64,000 bases of DNA from Gemmatimonas sp. (GTDB taxonomy: Bacteria > Gemmatimonadota > Gemmatimonadetes > Longimicrobiales > Longimicrobiaceae): assembly GCA_009380025.1 (NCBI GenBank), contig WHSP01000006.1, positions 1 through 64,000 on the forward strand, written 5' to 3'. The notes below the pieces were generated by a model. That model searched no databases and was not told the DNA's origin. It saw nothing but the letters and a program-made list of their open reading frames with translations. A program made the translations under genes and the position numbers. Below are positions 53,549 through 62,732 of this stretch, piece by piece. Positions within the stretch are counted from its first letter, which is position 1, and every line of letters begins with the position of its first letter.

Positions 53549-55360
53549 CTAAGGAGTGCCCGCACCTTGCGCCTCGGACCGATCGATCCCGTCGCCGACT
53601 GTGTGATGGGGCGGCAGTGAGACCGGCAGCCTGCCGCGGATCGGACTCCTCCCCAGGAGTGCGTCCGCGATGGCTCGTTGAGCCTGGCGATCGCCACTCC
53701 AGCCGAGCAGATAGCTGTCGACGGAAGGGAAATAGTCGAGCAGGTAGGGGCTCCCGAACGATATGACGAGCACGGGAATCCCCTCGGCGACGACCCCTTC
53801 GACGAACTCCGAGATGCCTCCTCGCAGGTCGAGCGGCCCTTGCGACTGCCGGGGGACGAGACTGGCCGAAACGATGACGAGATCGGCAAGCTTTGCACGT
53901 TCCCTCAGCCGCTGGTACTCACCCGCGGGAGTTCTCTCGCCCACCTGAGTCGTCTCGATTTCCCGTTGCGAGTCCGCCAGGCTCGCGTTCAGGGCTCCTG
54001 TCACGAAGCGTCGACCGGCCGACGAATATGAGATCTGGAGGATCCGGTGCACATCCGGGCCAATGGGGACGAGTCTTGCACGGTCCCGGGCGAGAGTGAT
54101 TCCGGCCCCGGAGATCCGCCGCGCGACTGCTTCGTGCGAGGCGGGCGCACTCCAACCCAGCGCCTGAACCGAAATCCCGTCATGAAGACTCGCCGCGGCC
54201 TTGGCGGTCAGGACCCGGCGGACGGCTTCATCCACCCGTTGCCGGTCGAGACGTCCGCTGCGCACAGCATCTACGATCGCATCGATTACATCGCCGTGGT
54301 CGGGAGGCTGGAGGAGGACGTCGACCCCCGCCCGGAGCGCTAGAATCGCCGCCTCCTCGACGGTATAGTTGTTCACGATCGCGCCCATGTTCAGCGCGTC
54401 GGTGAACACGAGGCCGTCAAAACCGAGCTGCTCTCGAAGTAGCCCGGTGACCACGTCGGGCGAGAGAGAAGCAGGAGGAGCGGTCGGACCGGCGATCGCG
54501 GGGACGGCGATATGGCCCACGAGTATTCCGTGCAGACCGGAACCAACCGCAGCTCGAAAAGGAACGAGCTCGATCCCGTTCAGCTGCTCCAGATCGGCCT
54601 TGATCGTCGGAAGGTGGTCGTGCGAGTCCAGCTCGGTCGCGCCGTGCCCGGGGAAGTGTTTCCCCACAGTCTGTAACCCGCCATCGCGTGCGCCCCTGAT
54701 CCAGGCGGATGCAAGGCGCCCCACCGCCGCCCCCTGCTCGCCGAATGAGCGTGTGTTGATGATGGGATTCAGCGGGTTCGAGTTCACATCCAGAATCGGC
54801 CCGAGAGTCATGTGAATACCGACCGATCGAGCCTCTACGGCCGTGACACGGCCTGCCTCGTACGCCAGATCCTCGTCTCCCGCGGCTCCGAACGCCATCG
54901 CCGGCGGCATGTCGGTGCCGCCCGTCAGCCGCATTCCGGGCCCCGTTTCGAGATCCGAAACGATGAGCAGAGGCACCGATGCGAGCAGCTGCAACCGGTT
55001 CAGCATCGGCGCGAACTCCGATGCCTGTCCGCGAGAGACGATCAACCCGCCCACTTCCTCTCGTTCGATCCAGCGACGGATCCGGGCAAACTCGTCGCTC
55101 CGCTCGGATATCGCTCCGCCTGGAATCCAAGGAAAGACGAGTTGGGCGACCCTCTGCCGAAGGTCGAGCTCCGCGATTGTTTCTTCGATCCACGCGGCTG
55201 CCACCGGATCGAGCTCCAGTACGTGCGCGTCGTTGCCACTCATGTAACCGTCCGCCCCTGCCGGGATAGAAGCGCACCCAGCCGAAAAGAGGGACACGAC
55301 GAGGGCGGTGGCTCTCCAGGTGGATGGTCCAGCGGGACCGGAGCTTCTCGTAGCCGGCAT
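53549..55360 (-). CDS. Glycoside hydrolase family 3 lipoprotein (beta-N-acetylhexosaminidase-like)
   Basis: 603 residues. A lipoprotein signal ends LFSAGC. The GH3 barrel contains FPWIPGGAISERSDEFARIR, LLIVSDLETGPGMRL, IINTRSFGEQ, VGKHFPGHGATELDSHDHLP and the nucleophile in LVFTDALNMGAI. KHFPGHG with DSH...LP is the NagZ-type loop, pointing to N-acetylglucosaminide substrates, such as peptidoglycan fragments or chitin oligomers. A second domain (~400-600) is the GH3 C-terminal alpha/beta sandwich (VISFGSPYLLDYFPSVDSYL), unlike single-domain NagZ. It is anchored in the envelope. Confidence 0.9.
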   Translation of the reverse strand: MPATRSSGPAGPSTWRATALVVSLFSAGCASIPAGADGYMSGNDAHVLELDPVAAAWIEETIAELDLRQRVAQLVFPWIPGGAISERSDEFARIRRWIEREEVGGLIVSRGQASEFAPMLNRLQLLASVPLLIVSDLETGPGMRLTGGTDMPPAMAFGAAGDEDLAYEAGRVTAVEARSVGIHMTLGPILDVNSNPLNPIINTRSFGEQGAAVGRLASAWIRGARDGGLQTVGKHFPGHGATELDSHDHLPTIKADLEQLNGIELVPFRAAVGSGLHGILVGHIAVPAIAGPTAPPASLSPDVVTGLLREQLGFDGLVFTDALNMGAIVNNYTVEEAAILALRAGVDVLLQPPDHGDVIDAIVDAVRSGRLDRQRVDEAVRRVLTAKAAASLHDGISVQALGWSAPASHEAVARRISGAGITLARDRARLVPIGPDVHRILQISYSSAGRRFVTGALNASLADSQREIETTQVGERTPAGEYQRLRERAKLADLVIVSASLVPRQSQGPLDLRGGISEFVEGVVAEGIPVLVISFGSPYLLDYFPSVDSYLLGWSGDRQAQRAIADALLGRSPIRGRLPVSLPPHHTVGDGIDRSEAQGAGTP

Positions 55361-55636
55361 GTTCCGTCTCGGTCAGGGCGTGTGCGTAAACGTGGTGGAC
55401 GCCAGTACTGATGAATTGCATGCATCTTCTTTGCCTGCATTTGGTTGACGCTACTCACCAGACACGCGTCCCCGGGCGAATCTGGGCAGACGGGGTGTTG
55501 GAAGCCGGCCGCTGCGACGCGGGCGCGGGTCGTGCGGCACGGCCACGACATCGGACAACGGGCGTTGCCGCGCGCGAAGTCCGCCAGTACGTTTTGCGGC
55601 CTGACGGAATCCAGCAAGTACGGAGTGCATTTCGAG

Positions 55637-56209
55637 ATGGCTACATACCCGGCCCCTGCTCAGCACCCCGATGGCGCGCTCGCAACGCTAGTCCCCGCAA
55701 CCGCAACCGGTTCCGCGGAGATACCGATACGATCTTCTGAGGTCACCATCGGGCAGGGTGCCCACAACGAGGTTCGGATCGATGATGATACGGTCTCTAC
55801 GCGGCATGCACGGCTCGAGTACGATGCCGGCGCCTGGAAGGTGACGGATCTGGACTCGCGAAATGGTACCTACCTCGAAGGGGTTCGGCTAGCGCCCTCC
55901 ACTCCCACACCCATCGATTCGGGAACCGTGCTCGGCATCGGAGCGGTCAAGCTGAGATTTCAGATCAACGAAGAGGTCGATCCGGAGACTGCTGCTGTGG
56001 AGCATGAGCCACTACCGGTCGACATCCCTGTCGCCAAGCGCCCGACCTTTCGCATCCCTCTCTGGCTGTTCTTGATCGTGCTGATCGTCCTCGCCCTCGT
56101 TGTGGGGCTTGTGTTCTGGCTCGGTAGTGGCGGTACCCCCGCAGTAGAGGCCGCCGTGCTGGCGACGATCGAGTTGTCCCCGCTTCTTTCGATGGCGCCG
56201 GTGACGTGA
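55637..56209 (+). CDS. FHA-domain protein with C-terminal membrane helix
   Basis: 190 residues from the ATG at 55637. FHA fold in residues ~15-110: IRSSEVTIGQGAHNEVRIDD, DTVSTRHARLEYDAG (SxRH phosphothreonine site), KVTDLDSRNGTYLEGVRL, GTVLGIGAVKLRFQ. A linker leads to one membrane helix (IPLWLFLIVLIVLALVVGLV) and a short outer tail. It should recruit phosphothreonine proteins to the membrane. The stop overlaps the PP2C gene start as GTGA, the same coupling seen in the FHA/PP2C pair near 8 kb. Confidence 0.9.
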   Translation: MATYPAPAQHPDGALATLVPATATGSAEIPIRSSEVTIGQGAHNEVRIDDDTVSTRHARLEYDAGAWKVTDLDSRNGTYLEGVRLAPSTPTPIDSGTVLGIGAVKLRFQINEEVDPETAAVEHEPLPVDIPVAKRPTFRIPLWLFLIVLIVLALVVGLVFWLGSGGTPAVEAAVLATIELSPLLSMAPVT

Positions 56210-56943
56210 CCATCGCCTGGGAAGCGGTCGGCCGTACCGACACAGGGCGCACCCGCCGCGGGAACGAGGATGCATTCCGGATCGCGGTCGAAAAGGGTGT
56301 CTTCCTCGTCGCAGACGGCATGGGCGGGCACGCAGCCGGCGAAGTTGCCAGTCAACTCGCCGCCGACGCCGCGATCGAGTCCCTTTCCCGCTCTGACCTC
56401 TCCGGACCCGCCGACATCGAAGAAGGTCTCCGCACGGGGTTCCGGGAGGCCTATCGCAGCATTGTCGACCACTCCAGAGAGAATGCGGCCGTGACTGGGA
56501 TGGGGACGACTCTGACGATCGCGGTCGTTAGCCCGAGTGGTTCGCTTCACGTCGGACATCTCGGGGACAGTCGGATCTATCAGCTGTCCGGGGATACGCT
56601 GAAGCAGCTCACCCACGACCACACCTGGGTCCAGCAGGAGGTCGACGCTGGCCGGATCGCAGCCGAGGCCGCGCGAACCCACCCCCTCTCCCACATCCTT
56701 ACCAAGGTTCTCACCGCCGACGAACCCCCGAAGCCCGACATCGAGGTGGGCTCTGTCAAGCCGCGCGACTGCCTGCTCCTCTGCTCGGACGGCCTCTACA
56801 ACATGGTGGATGCGCAGGTCCTCCTCGACCTGCTGAGACAGGACCGATCCGTCTCCGAGACGACGCAAATCCTCGTCGAGGAAGCCAACCGTAGTGGTGG
56901 AGCGGACAACATCACCGTTGTCGTGGTGGGCATCCGGGCCTGA
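56206..56943 (+). CDS. PP2C-family Ser/Thr protein phosphatase, second copy
   Basis: 245 residues with a GTG start in a GTGA overlap. Complete Stp1-type PP2C domain: RRGNEDAF, LVADGMGGHAAGEVAS, GMGTTLTIAVV, HLGDSRIYQ, LTHDHTWVQQEV, LLLCSDGLYNMV and GGADNITVVVV. No membrane helix or extra domain is present, so it is a soluble cytoplasmic phosphatase that can act on substrates held by the membrane FHA protein. The likely kinase partner is elsewhere (the kinase at 4843-6909 is one candidate). Confidence 0.94.
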   Translation: MTIAWEAVGRTDTGRTRRGNEDAFRIAVEKGVFLVADGMGGHAAGEVASQLAADAAIESLSRSDLSGPADIEEGLRTGFREAYRSIVDHSRENAAVTGMGTTLTIAVVSPSGSLHVGHLGDSRIYQLSGDTLKQLTHDHTWVQQEVDAGRIAAEAARTHPLSHILTKVLTADEPPKPDIEVGSVKPRDCLLLCSDGLYNMVDAQVLLDLLRQDRSVSETTQILVEEANRSGGADNITVVVVGIRA

Positions 56944-56981
56944 GTTGCCTGACAGGGCGACGCCTTCGCTGTGACGTGCGG

Positions 56982-57259
56982 TCAGTTCGCGACGGGCACA
57001 GAGGGGCATGAACCCCCGGCACCGCCCGGCGGAAGGAGGACGTTGAAGACGGTTCCCGCCGGCCCACTCTCCGCTTCGATGTCGCCGCCATGCTCTCGAT
57101 CATCTGAACCGCCGAGGCACCGCCCGCCGCGATCCTCACCGCGTAGCCGAGTCTCTTGAGCAGGGCCACGAGCTCTTCGGCGGCCGCGGAATCGTTCGCC
57201 GCCACGAGAACCAGCGGAGGCCTCGCCTGTGGCGAGGGGCCAGGGGGCAGGGCGGTCAT
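56982..57259 (-). pseudogene. Remnant of a receiver/histidine-kinase gene
   Basis: The ATG at 57259 overlaps the stop of the HD-domain gene. The first ~50 codons look like a receiver-domain start (PPLVLVAANDSAAAEELVAL, LKRLGYAVRIAAGG). The frame then changes: in the frame closing at 56982 the sequence reads HGGDIEAESGPAGTVFNVLL, PPG, the characteristic end of a histidine-kinase ATPase domain. The interior of a larger two-component gene seems to have been removed with a one-step frameshift. It could not code for a working kinase or regulator. Confidence 0.72.
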
Positions 57260-58602
57260 ACGACGGACGCTGCCGAGTCGAGTAGTTCGTCGAGCTCCGA
57301 CGGAGTCCGACGCAGGACGTCCAGCAATGAATCCCGATCGAGGTCCCGCCTCTCCGAGGCGAAAACACGGAATGCGCGCGCCGAATGGTACAGTTCGTCG
57401 GCTACGCGGGGAAGGTCGATGAGGCCCGCCCTACCGCTTTCTGGAAGCCGAACGGTTCGTCCATCTCTCTGGAGCAGGAGGAGGTCGAGCCCCATCATTC
57501 TCGGCTTCTCGGGATAGTCGACGAAGACGCTTCCCGGGGGAAGGGCCAGGTCCCGGGCAATCGCATCCTCGAGCTTCCGGCGCAATCCCGGACGCGACGT
57601 GAACCAGGTACCGAGTGGCAGATCCCGGATGGCCTCTCCCGGAAGCTCCAGGATTCGCTTGGGTAAACGGCGAAACCGCAAGGCCGGGAGCCAGCGTTCC
57701 GCCAGGCGGGCTGCGGCCTCGCCTCGATGCTGGCGTGCCCGATCGTCGAGTAGCCCCAGGAGCCCTTCGTCGGTTTGCCCGACGAGCTCTTCGGACGTCA
57801 GCAGCCCCCCCTCCACCGCCTCTTCCACTGCTCGCTTGTACAGCGCCGTGGCCGCCCTGACGGCATGATGCCAGTAGACGTTCCGGAACATCTGGTACTT
57901 CGCGAACAGCAGCGATTCGAGCGCTGATAGACCCTTCTCATGGACTCCGATTTCCAACCCCCCACCCTCAGGATCCTCGAGCAGGGTGAGCGCGTGAATC
58001 AATCGGTCCACGTCCACGGTGCCGTACTGCACACCGCACGATCTGGCATCCCGGTTCAAGTACTCGATCTTGTCGAGATCCAGGCTGCCGGCGATCAGTC
58101 CCTGAAGAGATGAACCGCTCGACCCTCGGATCAACCTCTCGACTCTCTCGTCGGCATCAGGTGCGATTTCGTTCAGCACCGTAGCCAGGTTCGGGTCGGC
58201 GAGGAACCGCCCCGTCAATACCTCGTGATGCTCGGCCAGTTGGTCGGGCCCAAGTTCCTCCAGTGCGTGCGAGAAGGGATAGTGCCCGATGTCATGGAGC
58301 AGCGCAGCATAAGGCACCACCTTGCATTCCCGCTCATCCACGTGCTGCAGCTCGCCCCGCTCATGGAGCAGCTGTAGTGTCCGTCTGGCGAGGTGGTAGA
58401 CGCCGAGGGCGTGCTCGAATCGGGAGTGCGTCGCTCCCGGATAGACCAGGTACGCGTGGCCGAGCTGGCGAATGTGCCGAAGTCGCTGGAAGACCGGCGT
58501 GTCGATGATCCGGAGAGCGACCGGATCGACACGGATCGTGTTCCAGAGCGGGTCTCGAACGACTTCGAACTCATCGTCCGGGGCACCAAACGGAGGTCGC
58601 AT
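57256..58602 (-). CDS. HD-domain dNTPase/phosphohydrolase-like protein
   Basis: 448 residues from the ATG at 58602; upstream starts are open. The metal-binding HD set is clear: TPVFQRLRHIRQLGHAYLVY, PGATHSRFEHALGVYHLARR, VPYAALLHDIGHYPFSHALE, and a late Asp in GLIAGSLDLDKIEYLNRDAR, MF.KVYWH-like YQMFRNVYWHHAVRAATALY. It is the SAMHD1/dGTPase-like branch, which removes triphosphate from dNTPs or acts on related nucleotides; the exact substrate is uncertain. Its stop overlaps the start of the two-component remnant, which presumably was its operon partner before the deletion. Confidence 0.88.
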   Translation of the reverse strand: MRPPFGAPDDEFEVVRDPLWNTIRVDPVALRIIDTPVFQRLRHIRQLGHAYLVYPGATHSRFEHALGVYHLARRTLQLLHERGELQHVDERECKVVPYAALLHDIGHYPFSHALEELGPDQLAEHHEVLTGRFLADPNLATVLNEIAPDADERVERLIRGSSGSSLQGLIAGSLDLDKIEYLNRDARSCGVQYGTVDVDRLIHALTLLEDPEGGGLEIGVHEKGLSALESLLFAKYQMFRNVYWHHAVRAATALYKRAVEEAVEGGLLTSEELVGQTDEGLLGLLDDRARQHRGEAAARLAERWLPALRFRRLPKRILELPGEAIRDLPLGTWFTSRPGLRRKLEDAIARDLALPPGSVFVDYPEKPRMMGLDLLLLQRDGRTVRLPESGRAGLIDLPRVADELYHSARAFRVFASERRDLDRDSLLDVLRRTPSELDELLDSAASVV

Positions 58603-58713
58603 GCGGGCTACTCGGTACGAGAGCGGGAGGAGCGTCGAACGGCTCAGCGGGCCGCGCTGCCTGTGCGGATATGACCGAGTTCTACCGTCAGAGGTTCCGC
58701 ATGTCACGGAGAA

Positions 58714-59232
58714 CTAACGGGTCAGTTCCCAGGCAAGATGACCGAGCTCCGGCTCGATGAGCTGCTCCCAGGCCAGCCTGACGGCCGCCGGCGAGCCGGG
58801 GGTCGAGATGAGGACGGAGCCGTTGAAGGTGCCTGCCGTCGCCCGGGATAGCATCGCCGCCGAACCGACTTGATCCCAGCTGAGCATGCGGAAGAGCTCT
58901 CCGAAGCCTGGGAGCGTCTTCTCGAGCAGGCCGGCGAGCGCGTCATACGTGTTGTCGCGCTTCGAGATGCCGGTCCCGCCATTGAAGACGACGACGCGGG
59001 CCCGGTCTCGGCCCGTCAAGTCCCTCGCCGTTTCGACCACCTGGTCCGGCTCATCTCGAACGACTCGATACCCCGCCAGACGATGACCCGCGGCTGCGAT
59101 CCGTTCTTTCAGGTAGGTGCCGTTGACGTCGGTTTCCGGTGTACGCGTATCGCTCACCGTAACGACCGCGATTGGAACCGGGCCACGTTCCGTAGATGCC
59201 GCACGATGGTCCTCGACGCTGGGTTTGCTCAT
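58714..59232 (-). CDS. moaB: Molybdenum cofactor biosynthesis protein MoaB/MogA family
   Basis: 172 residues from the ATG at 59232 (a TTG start at 59277 is possible). MPT-binding fold: [40 protein letters not shown] (GGTG motif), [58 protein letters not shown]. These proteins adenylylate molybdopterin before metal insertion, or have lost that activity (MoaB). The MoaB length and short form fit. No other Mo-cofactor gene is next to it. Confidence 0.93.
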   Translation of the reverse strand: MSKPSVEDHRAASTERGPVPIAVVTVSDTRTPETDVNGTYLKERIAAAGHRLAGYRVVRDEPDQVVETARDLTGRDRARVVVFNGGTGISKRDNTYDALAGLLEKTLPGFGELFRMLSWDQVGSAAMLSRATAGTFNGSVLISTPGSPAAVRLAWEQLIEPELGHLAWELTR

Positions 59233-59609
59233 CTCGCTATTTTCGCTGTTCCGGTCCTCTGGACTTCTCGGAGACAAGGTAGCGGTTTCGCGTGAGGCCA
59301 GCCCGCGGGAAGTTCAATCGCGCTTCCTTCGGCCGGGTTCCAAAGAGCTGACAGGAGGTGGCAGCGCACAGGTCACTCGGACCGTGCGGCAGGAGCAAAT
59401 CCCCTTCGCTCTTGCCCCCAGACCGGCCCCCTGACGGGCCCACAGACGGGACGCGTTAGGTTCGAGTCGGTGGCGAAGCGGCTCCCGAGCAATATTATGC
59501 AGCAGGGTGACAACCCCGGACTCGGATGCGGTCCGCATCCGACACTGTAGCCGTGTCGATCTCGACGCTGCCGATCAGCTCCCCCTGGCACCTTCAAAGG
59601 AGCACTCCG
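59233..59609. other. Divergent region between moaB and the DUF1499 gene
   Basis: About 375 bases with no supported gene. CAATATTATGCAG near 59490 is an AT-rich patch that may be part of a promoter. No repeat or RNA element is recognised. Confidence 0.35.
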
Positions 59610-60383
59610 ATGACGAATGAAAGCGAGGTTCAGGCACCTCCTTCGCCGACCACACGTAGGCCGTACTCTCGGATAGCCCTGGCCGTCCTCGGTCTGGCCA
59701 TCATCGTCGCTCTGACCGGGGTGATGGCGGGCTTGGGGCCGCGTACCGGGCTATGGGACTTTCGGACGGGCTTCCAGATCCTCCGGTGGGCCGCCTTCGG
59801 CGGGATCGCCGTCGCGATCCTCTCCGTGATCGCGCTCCTCGTTGCACGTCCCGGCGGCCCGCGCCGCGGCTTCACCGCCGCCGTGGTCTCCCTGGCGATC
59901 GGCCTTCTGGCGTTCGGTCTGCCCTGGCAGCAGTCGAGGATCGCGAACAGCGTCCCTTTGATCCACGACATCACCACCGACACGGAGAACCCGCCGGAGT
60001 TCGTGGCCGTCGCACCCCTCCGGGCCGACGCCCCGAACCCCATCGCGTACGAAGGCGAGGAGATCGCCAGGCAGCAGAGGGAAGGCTACCCCGACCTTCG
60101 GCCCGTGCTCCTCGAGCTTCCGATGGACCGCGCGTTTCAGCGAGCCCTGGATGCGGCCGAGGCTCAGGGCTGGGACATCATCGACGCGAACCCGCAGGAG
60201 GGCCGCATCGAGGCCACCGACCGCACCTTCTGGTTCGGCTTCTACGACGACGTCGTCATTCGATTGACCCCGGTCAACGCAAGGACTGTCGTCGACATTC
60301 GGTCCAAGTCGCGTGTCGGGCTGAGCGACGTCGGAGCCAACGCACGCAGAATACGCGGCTACATAGACGATCTGGAAGGATGA
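59610..60383 (+). CDS. DUF1499-domain membrane protein
   Basis: 257 residues; AAGGAG is 8 bases before the ATG at 59610. Three hydrophobic helices in the first half (RIALAVLGLAIIVALTGVMA, AAFGGIAVAILSVIALLVAR, FTAAVVSLAIGLLAFGLPW) are followed by the DUF1499 domain: IHDITTDTENPPEFVAVAPL, LPMDRAFQRALDAAEAQGWD, RIEATDRTFWFGFYDDVVIR and VDIRSKSRVGLSDVGANARR. The domain is widespread in envelope proteins of unknown function. The gene ends 42 bases before the NRDE-family gene, possibly a shared transcript. Confidence 0.9.
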   Translation: MTNESEVQAPPSPTTRRPYSRIALAVLGLAIIVALTGVMAGLGPRTGLWDFRTGFQILRWAAFGGIAVAILSVIALLVARPGGPRRGFTAAVVSLAIGLLAFGLPWQQSRIANSVPLIHDITTDTENPPEFVAVAPLRADAPNPIAYEGEEIARQQREGYPDLRPVLLELPMDRAFQRALDAAEAQGWDIIDANPQEGRIEATDRTFWFGFYDDVVIRLTPVNARTVVDIRSKSRVGLSDVGANARRIRGYIDDLEG

Positions 60384-60425
60384 TCGAAGTATCGGATATC
60401 GGCTCTATGCCTGCACTCTGACCTA

Positions 60426-61226
60426 ATGTGCCTAATCCTTTTCGCCCACCAGATCCACCCCGACTTCCCGCTGGTCCTGGCAGCGAATCGAGACGAGTTT
60501 CACGCTCGTCCCACCGCGGCCGCTGCACCGTGGCCGGAGGCACCTTGGGTACTCGGCGGGCGCGACCTGCTCGCCGGCGGGACGTGGTTGGCGATCTGCC
60601 AGGCTGGTCGCTGGGCCGCCGTCACCAACTTTCGAGAGGGGGCATCGGCGGCCCGTGGCGAGCGGTCACGCGGTCACCTCGTTAGCGACTACGTCACGGA
60701 TGCCTCGACCCCTGCCGACTACCTCGATACGGCACTCGGCGACGAGGATCGGTACGCCGGATACAATCTGCTCGTCGGAGACGGTGTCGAGGTCTTTTGG
60801 ACTTCGAATCGCCGCCAGGGGCCTCCCCGATATCGAAGCCTGCCGCCGGGGATCTATGGGGTCAGCAACCACCTGCTCGACACACCATGGCCGAAGGTAC
60901 GCCGTGGGAAAGCGGAACTTGCGAAGCTGCTGCGCCCGCCGCCCGGCGCCGGCCCCGATCCCGATCGCCTGCTCGACTTGCTGATGGACCGGACGCTCGC
61001 CGCCGAACAGGAGCTCCCTTCCACCGGCGTGACCGCCGAGCTCGAGCGCGCGCTATCCGCCGCTTTCATCCAGACGTCGGACTACGGCACCCGCTCCTCC
61101 ACCGCCCTCCTCCGCCATCGCAACGGAACCGTACTCTTCGCCGAGAGGCAATTCGACTCGACGGGCCGAACGTCCGGCGAGAGCCGCTTCGAGGGCGGCG
61201 CCGGCGAAGGATGGAGCATTCGGTAG
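60426..61226 (+). CDS. NRDE-family protein (TANGO2-like)
   Basis: 266 residues. The family signature is at the very N-terminus: MCLILFAHQIHPDFPLVLAA, NRDEFHARPT. It continues GGRDLLAGGTWLAICQAGRW, AAVTNFREG, RGHLVSDYV, YNLLVGDGVEVFWTSNR, GVSNHLLDTPWPKV, and YGTRSSTALLRH, the conserved late motif. The Cys-2 placement fits an N-terminal nucleophile hydrolase, but the substrate in bacteria is unknown; human TANGO2 relates to haem or lipid handling. It follows the DUF1499 gene by 42 bases. Confidence 0.9.
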   Translation: MCLILFAHQIHPDFPLVLAANRDEFHARPTAAAAPWPEAPWVLGGRDLLAGGTWLAICQAGRWAAVTNFREGASAARGERSRGHLVSDYVTDASTPADYLDTALGDEDRYAGYNLLVGDGVEVFWTSNRRQGPPRYRSLPPGIYGVSNHLLDTPWPKVRRGKAELAKLLRPPPGAGPDPDRLLDLLMDRTLAAEQELPSTGVTAELERALSAAFIQTSDYGTRSSTALLRHRNGTVLFAERQFDSTGRTSGESRFEGGAGEGWSIR

Positions 61227-61318
61227 CCGCCCGTTCGCACGGGCGGTCGAAGACCGAGATGGCGTGCCTTGTGCGTTCTCTGACGAAGGCACGAACTCGC
61301 AATCCAACCGAGACCCCG

Positions 61319-62089
61319 ATGGCGCGTGATTCCTGGAAATACGGCCTGACCGGCCTCGCTGGCGTACTCGGCGGGGCCGCTTTCGTCGCCCTCACCTGCC
61401 GAGCCGACGCCGCGAAGTGTCGCCAGGAAACAGGCAGGCTGCACCGCGTCCTGGTCGATCTCCTGCTCAACGCCCTGAACGCCGGGGACCCGCTGACCGT
61501 CAGGCATTCTCGGAGGGTCGCGAACCTGACCGATGCGCTCGCCCGCACTTACTGCATCGGCGGCGACCGGCACTCGACGCTCCGGCTTGCAGCACTCCTC
61601 CACGATATGGGAAAGATCGACGATCGCTACTTCCACATCCTCCACAGCTGCGATCCCCTCTCCAAGAAGGAGCGCGAGCTCATCAACACCCACCCGGGTG
61701 AGGGCGCGGATATCCTCGAGCCACTCGAAGCGATTCACCCCGGCCTCTCTCGAATCGTCCAGGCCCACCACGAGTGGTGGGACGGCAACGGATACCCTGC
61801 CGGTCTGAAAGGGGAGGAGATCCCGTTGGGGGCCCGCCTCATCAGCGTCGCCGACGTTTTCGACGCTCTCACCCAGCCACGCCCCTACAGGGAGCCTCTC
61901 GAGCCCGAACAGGTCTTTGAAGAGTTGCGGAAGGGATCCGGAACCCGCTTCGATCCGGCAGTGATCCAGCGTCTGGATCGATCCGATGTACGATCGCCCT
62001 GGTCCGAGATCTTCGTGAACGGACGACGTGAGGAGGCAACCCAAGCATCGGCCCAAGGATCGCTCACTGTTTCCCGGCCACCACCGTGA
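61319..62089 (+). CDS. HD-GYP-like phosphohydrolase with N-terminal membrane helix
   Basis: 256 residues from the ATG at 61319; an ATG at 61259 is open too. One helix near the N-terminus (YGLTGLAGVLGGAAFVALTC) anchors the protein, followed by an HD domain: HSRRVANLTDALARTY, LAALLHDMGKID, INTHPGEGADILE, AHHEWWDGNGYPAGLKGEEI and LISVADVFDALTQPRPY. HHExxDGxGYP is the HD-GYP signature, so cleavage of cyclic dinucleotides is the likely reaction. No GGDEF or receiver is attached. The last 26 bases overlap the convergent trkA. Confidence 0.9.
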   Translation: MARDSWKYGLTGLAGVLGGAAFVALTCRADAAKCRQETGRLHRVLVDLLLNALNAGDPLTVRHSRRVANLTDALARTYCIGGDRHSTLRLAALLHDMGKIDDRYFHILHSCDPLSKKERELINTHPGEGADILEPLEAIHPGLSRIVQAHHEWWDGNGYPAGLKGEEIPLGARLISVADVFDALTQPRPYREPLEPEQVFEELRKGSGTRFDPAVIQRLDRSDVRSPWSEIFVNGRREEATQASAQGSLTVSRPPP

Positions 62090-62732
62090 GCAACTTCTGA
62101 AGGTCCACGTCGCGCCCCGCGACGAACAACGAGTCGGAGTCCTTCAGCGGCGCATCGGGGTCTGCCACGGGTCCAATTTGATCCGTCAGAAAGTCATGGA
62201 CGGCGACCACCGAAACCTTGAAACGGCGTGGCAAATGGATATCGCGGAGTGACAGCCCGAGCCACTCGTCTGGCACGGCCATTTCCTGGATACTGAACTC
62301 TGCCCCGAGCTTCACATAGTTCAGGATGGCCCTGCTGGTGACACGGGTGGCCAACCGCAGCGCTGATTCTCGCTCCGGGAAAATCGTTTCCGTAACGCCG
62401 ATCTTCTCCATCACGCGCGCGTGATCCTTCGAGATCACCTTCACGTAAACCTCTTGAACCCCGAGGTCGGTCAGCGCCAGGGTCGCGAGAATGCTCGCCG
62501 TGATGTCGTCGCCGGTACTGATCACCGCGGCGTCCGCCTCCCGCGCGCCCACTCGTTCCAGGACCCGGATGTCCCGGGCGTCACCGACGATCGCGCCGCC
62601 GACGACGGAAGCCAGGCTGTCGACCAGATGCTCGTTCAAATCGATCGCCGCGACGTCGTGCCCCTGCGCTCGCAGCGCCTCCGCCACACCCGCCCCGAAG
62701 TTCCCAAGCCCCACCACAATGTATCTCTTCAT
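62064..62732 (-). CDS. trkA: TrkA/KtrA-type potassium channel regulatory subunit
   Basis: 222 residues. RCK domains: an N-terminal Rossmann part (YIVVGLGNFGAGVAEALRAQ, VAAIDLNEHLVDSLASVVGG, GDARDIRVLERVGA, DAAVISTGDDITASILATLA, VKVISKDHARVMEKIG), then TETIFPERESALRLATRVTS and the C-terminal RCK_C half (DSLFVAGRDVDLQKLLTVV). It binds nucleotides and gates the membrane ion channel. The ATG overlaps the stop of the channel gene upstream (ATGA), but that gene is truncated here. Confidence 0.94.
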   Translation of the reverse strand: MKRYIVVGLGNFGAGVAEALRAQGHDVAAIDLNEHLVDSLASVVGGAIVGDARDIRVLERVGAREADAAVISTGDDITASILATLALTDLGVQEVYVKVISKDHARVMEKIGVTETIFPERESALRLATRVTSRAILNYVKLGAEFSIQEMAVPDEWLGLSLRDIHLPRRFKVSVVAVHDFLTDQIGPVADPDAPLKDSDSLFVAGRDVDLQKLLTVVAGKQ

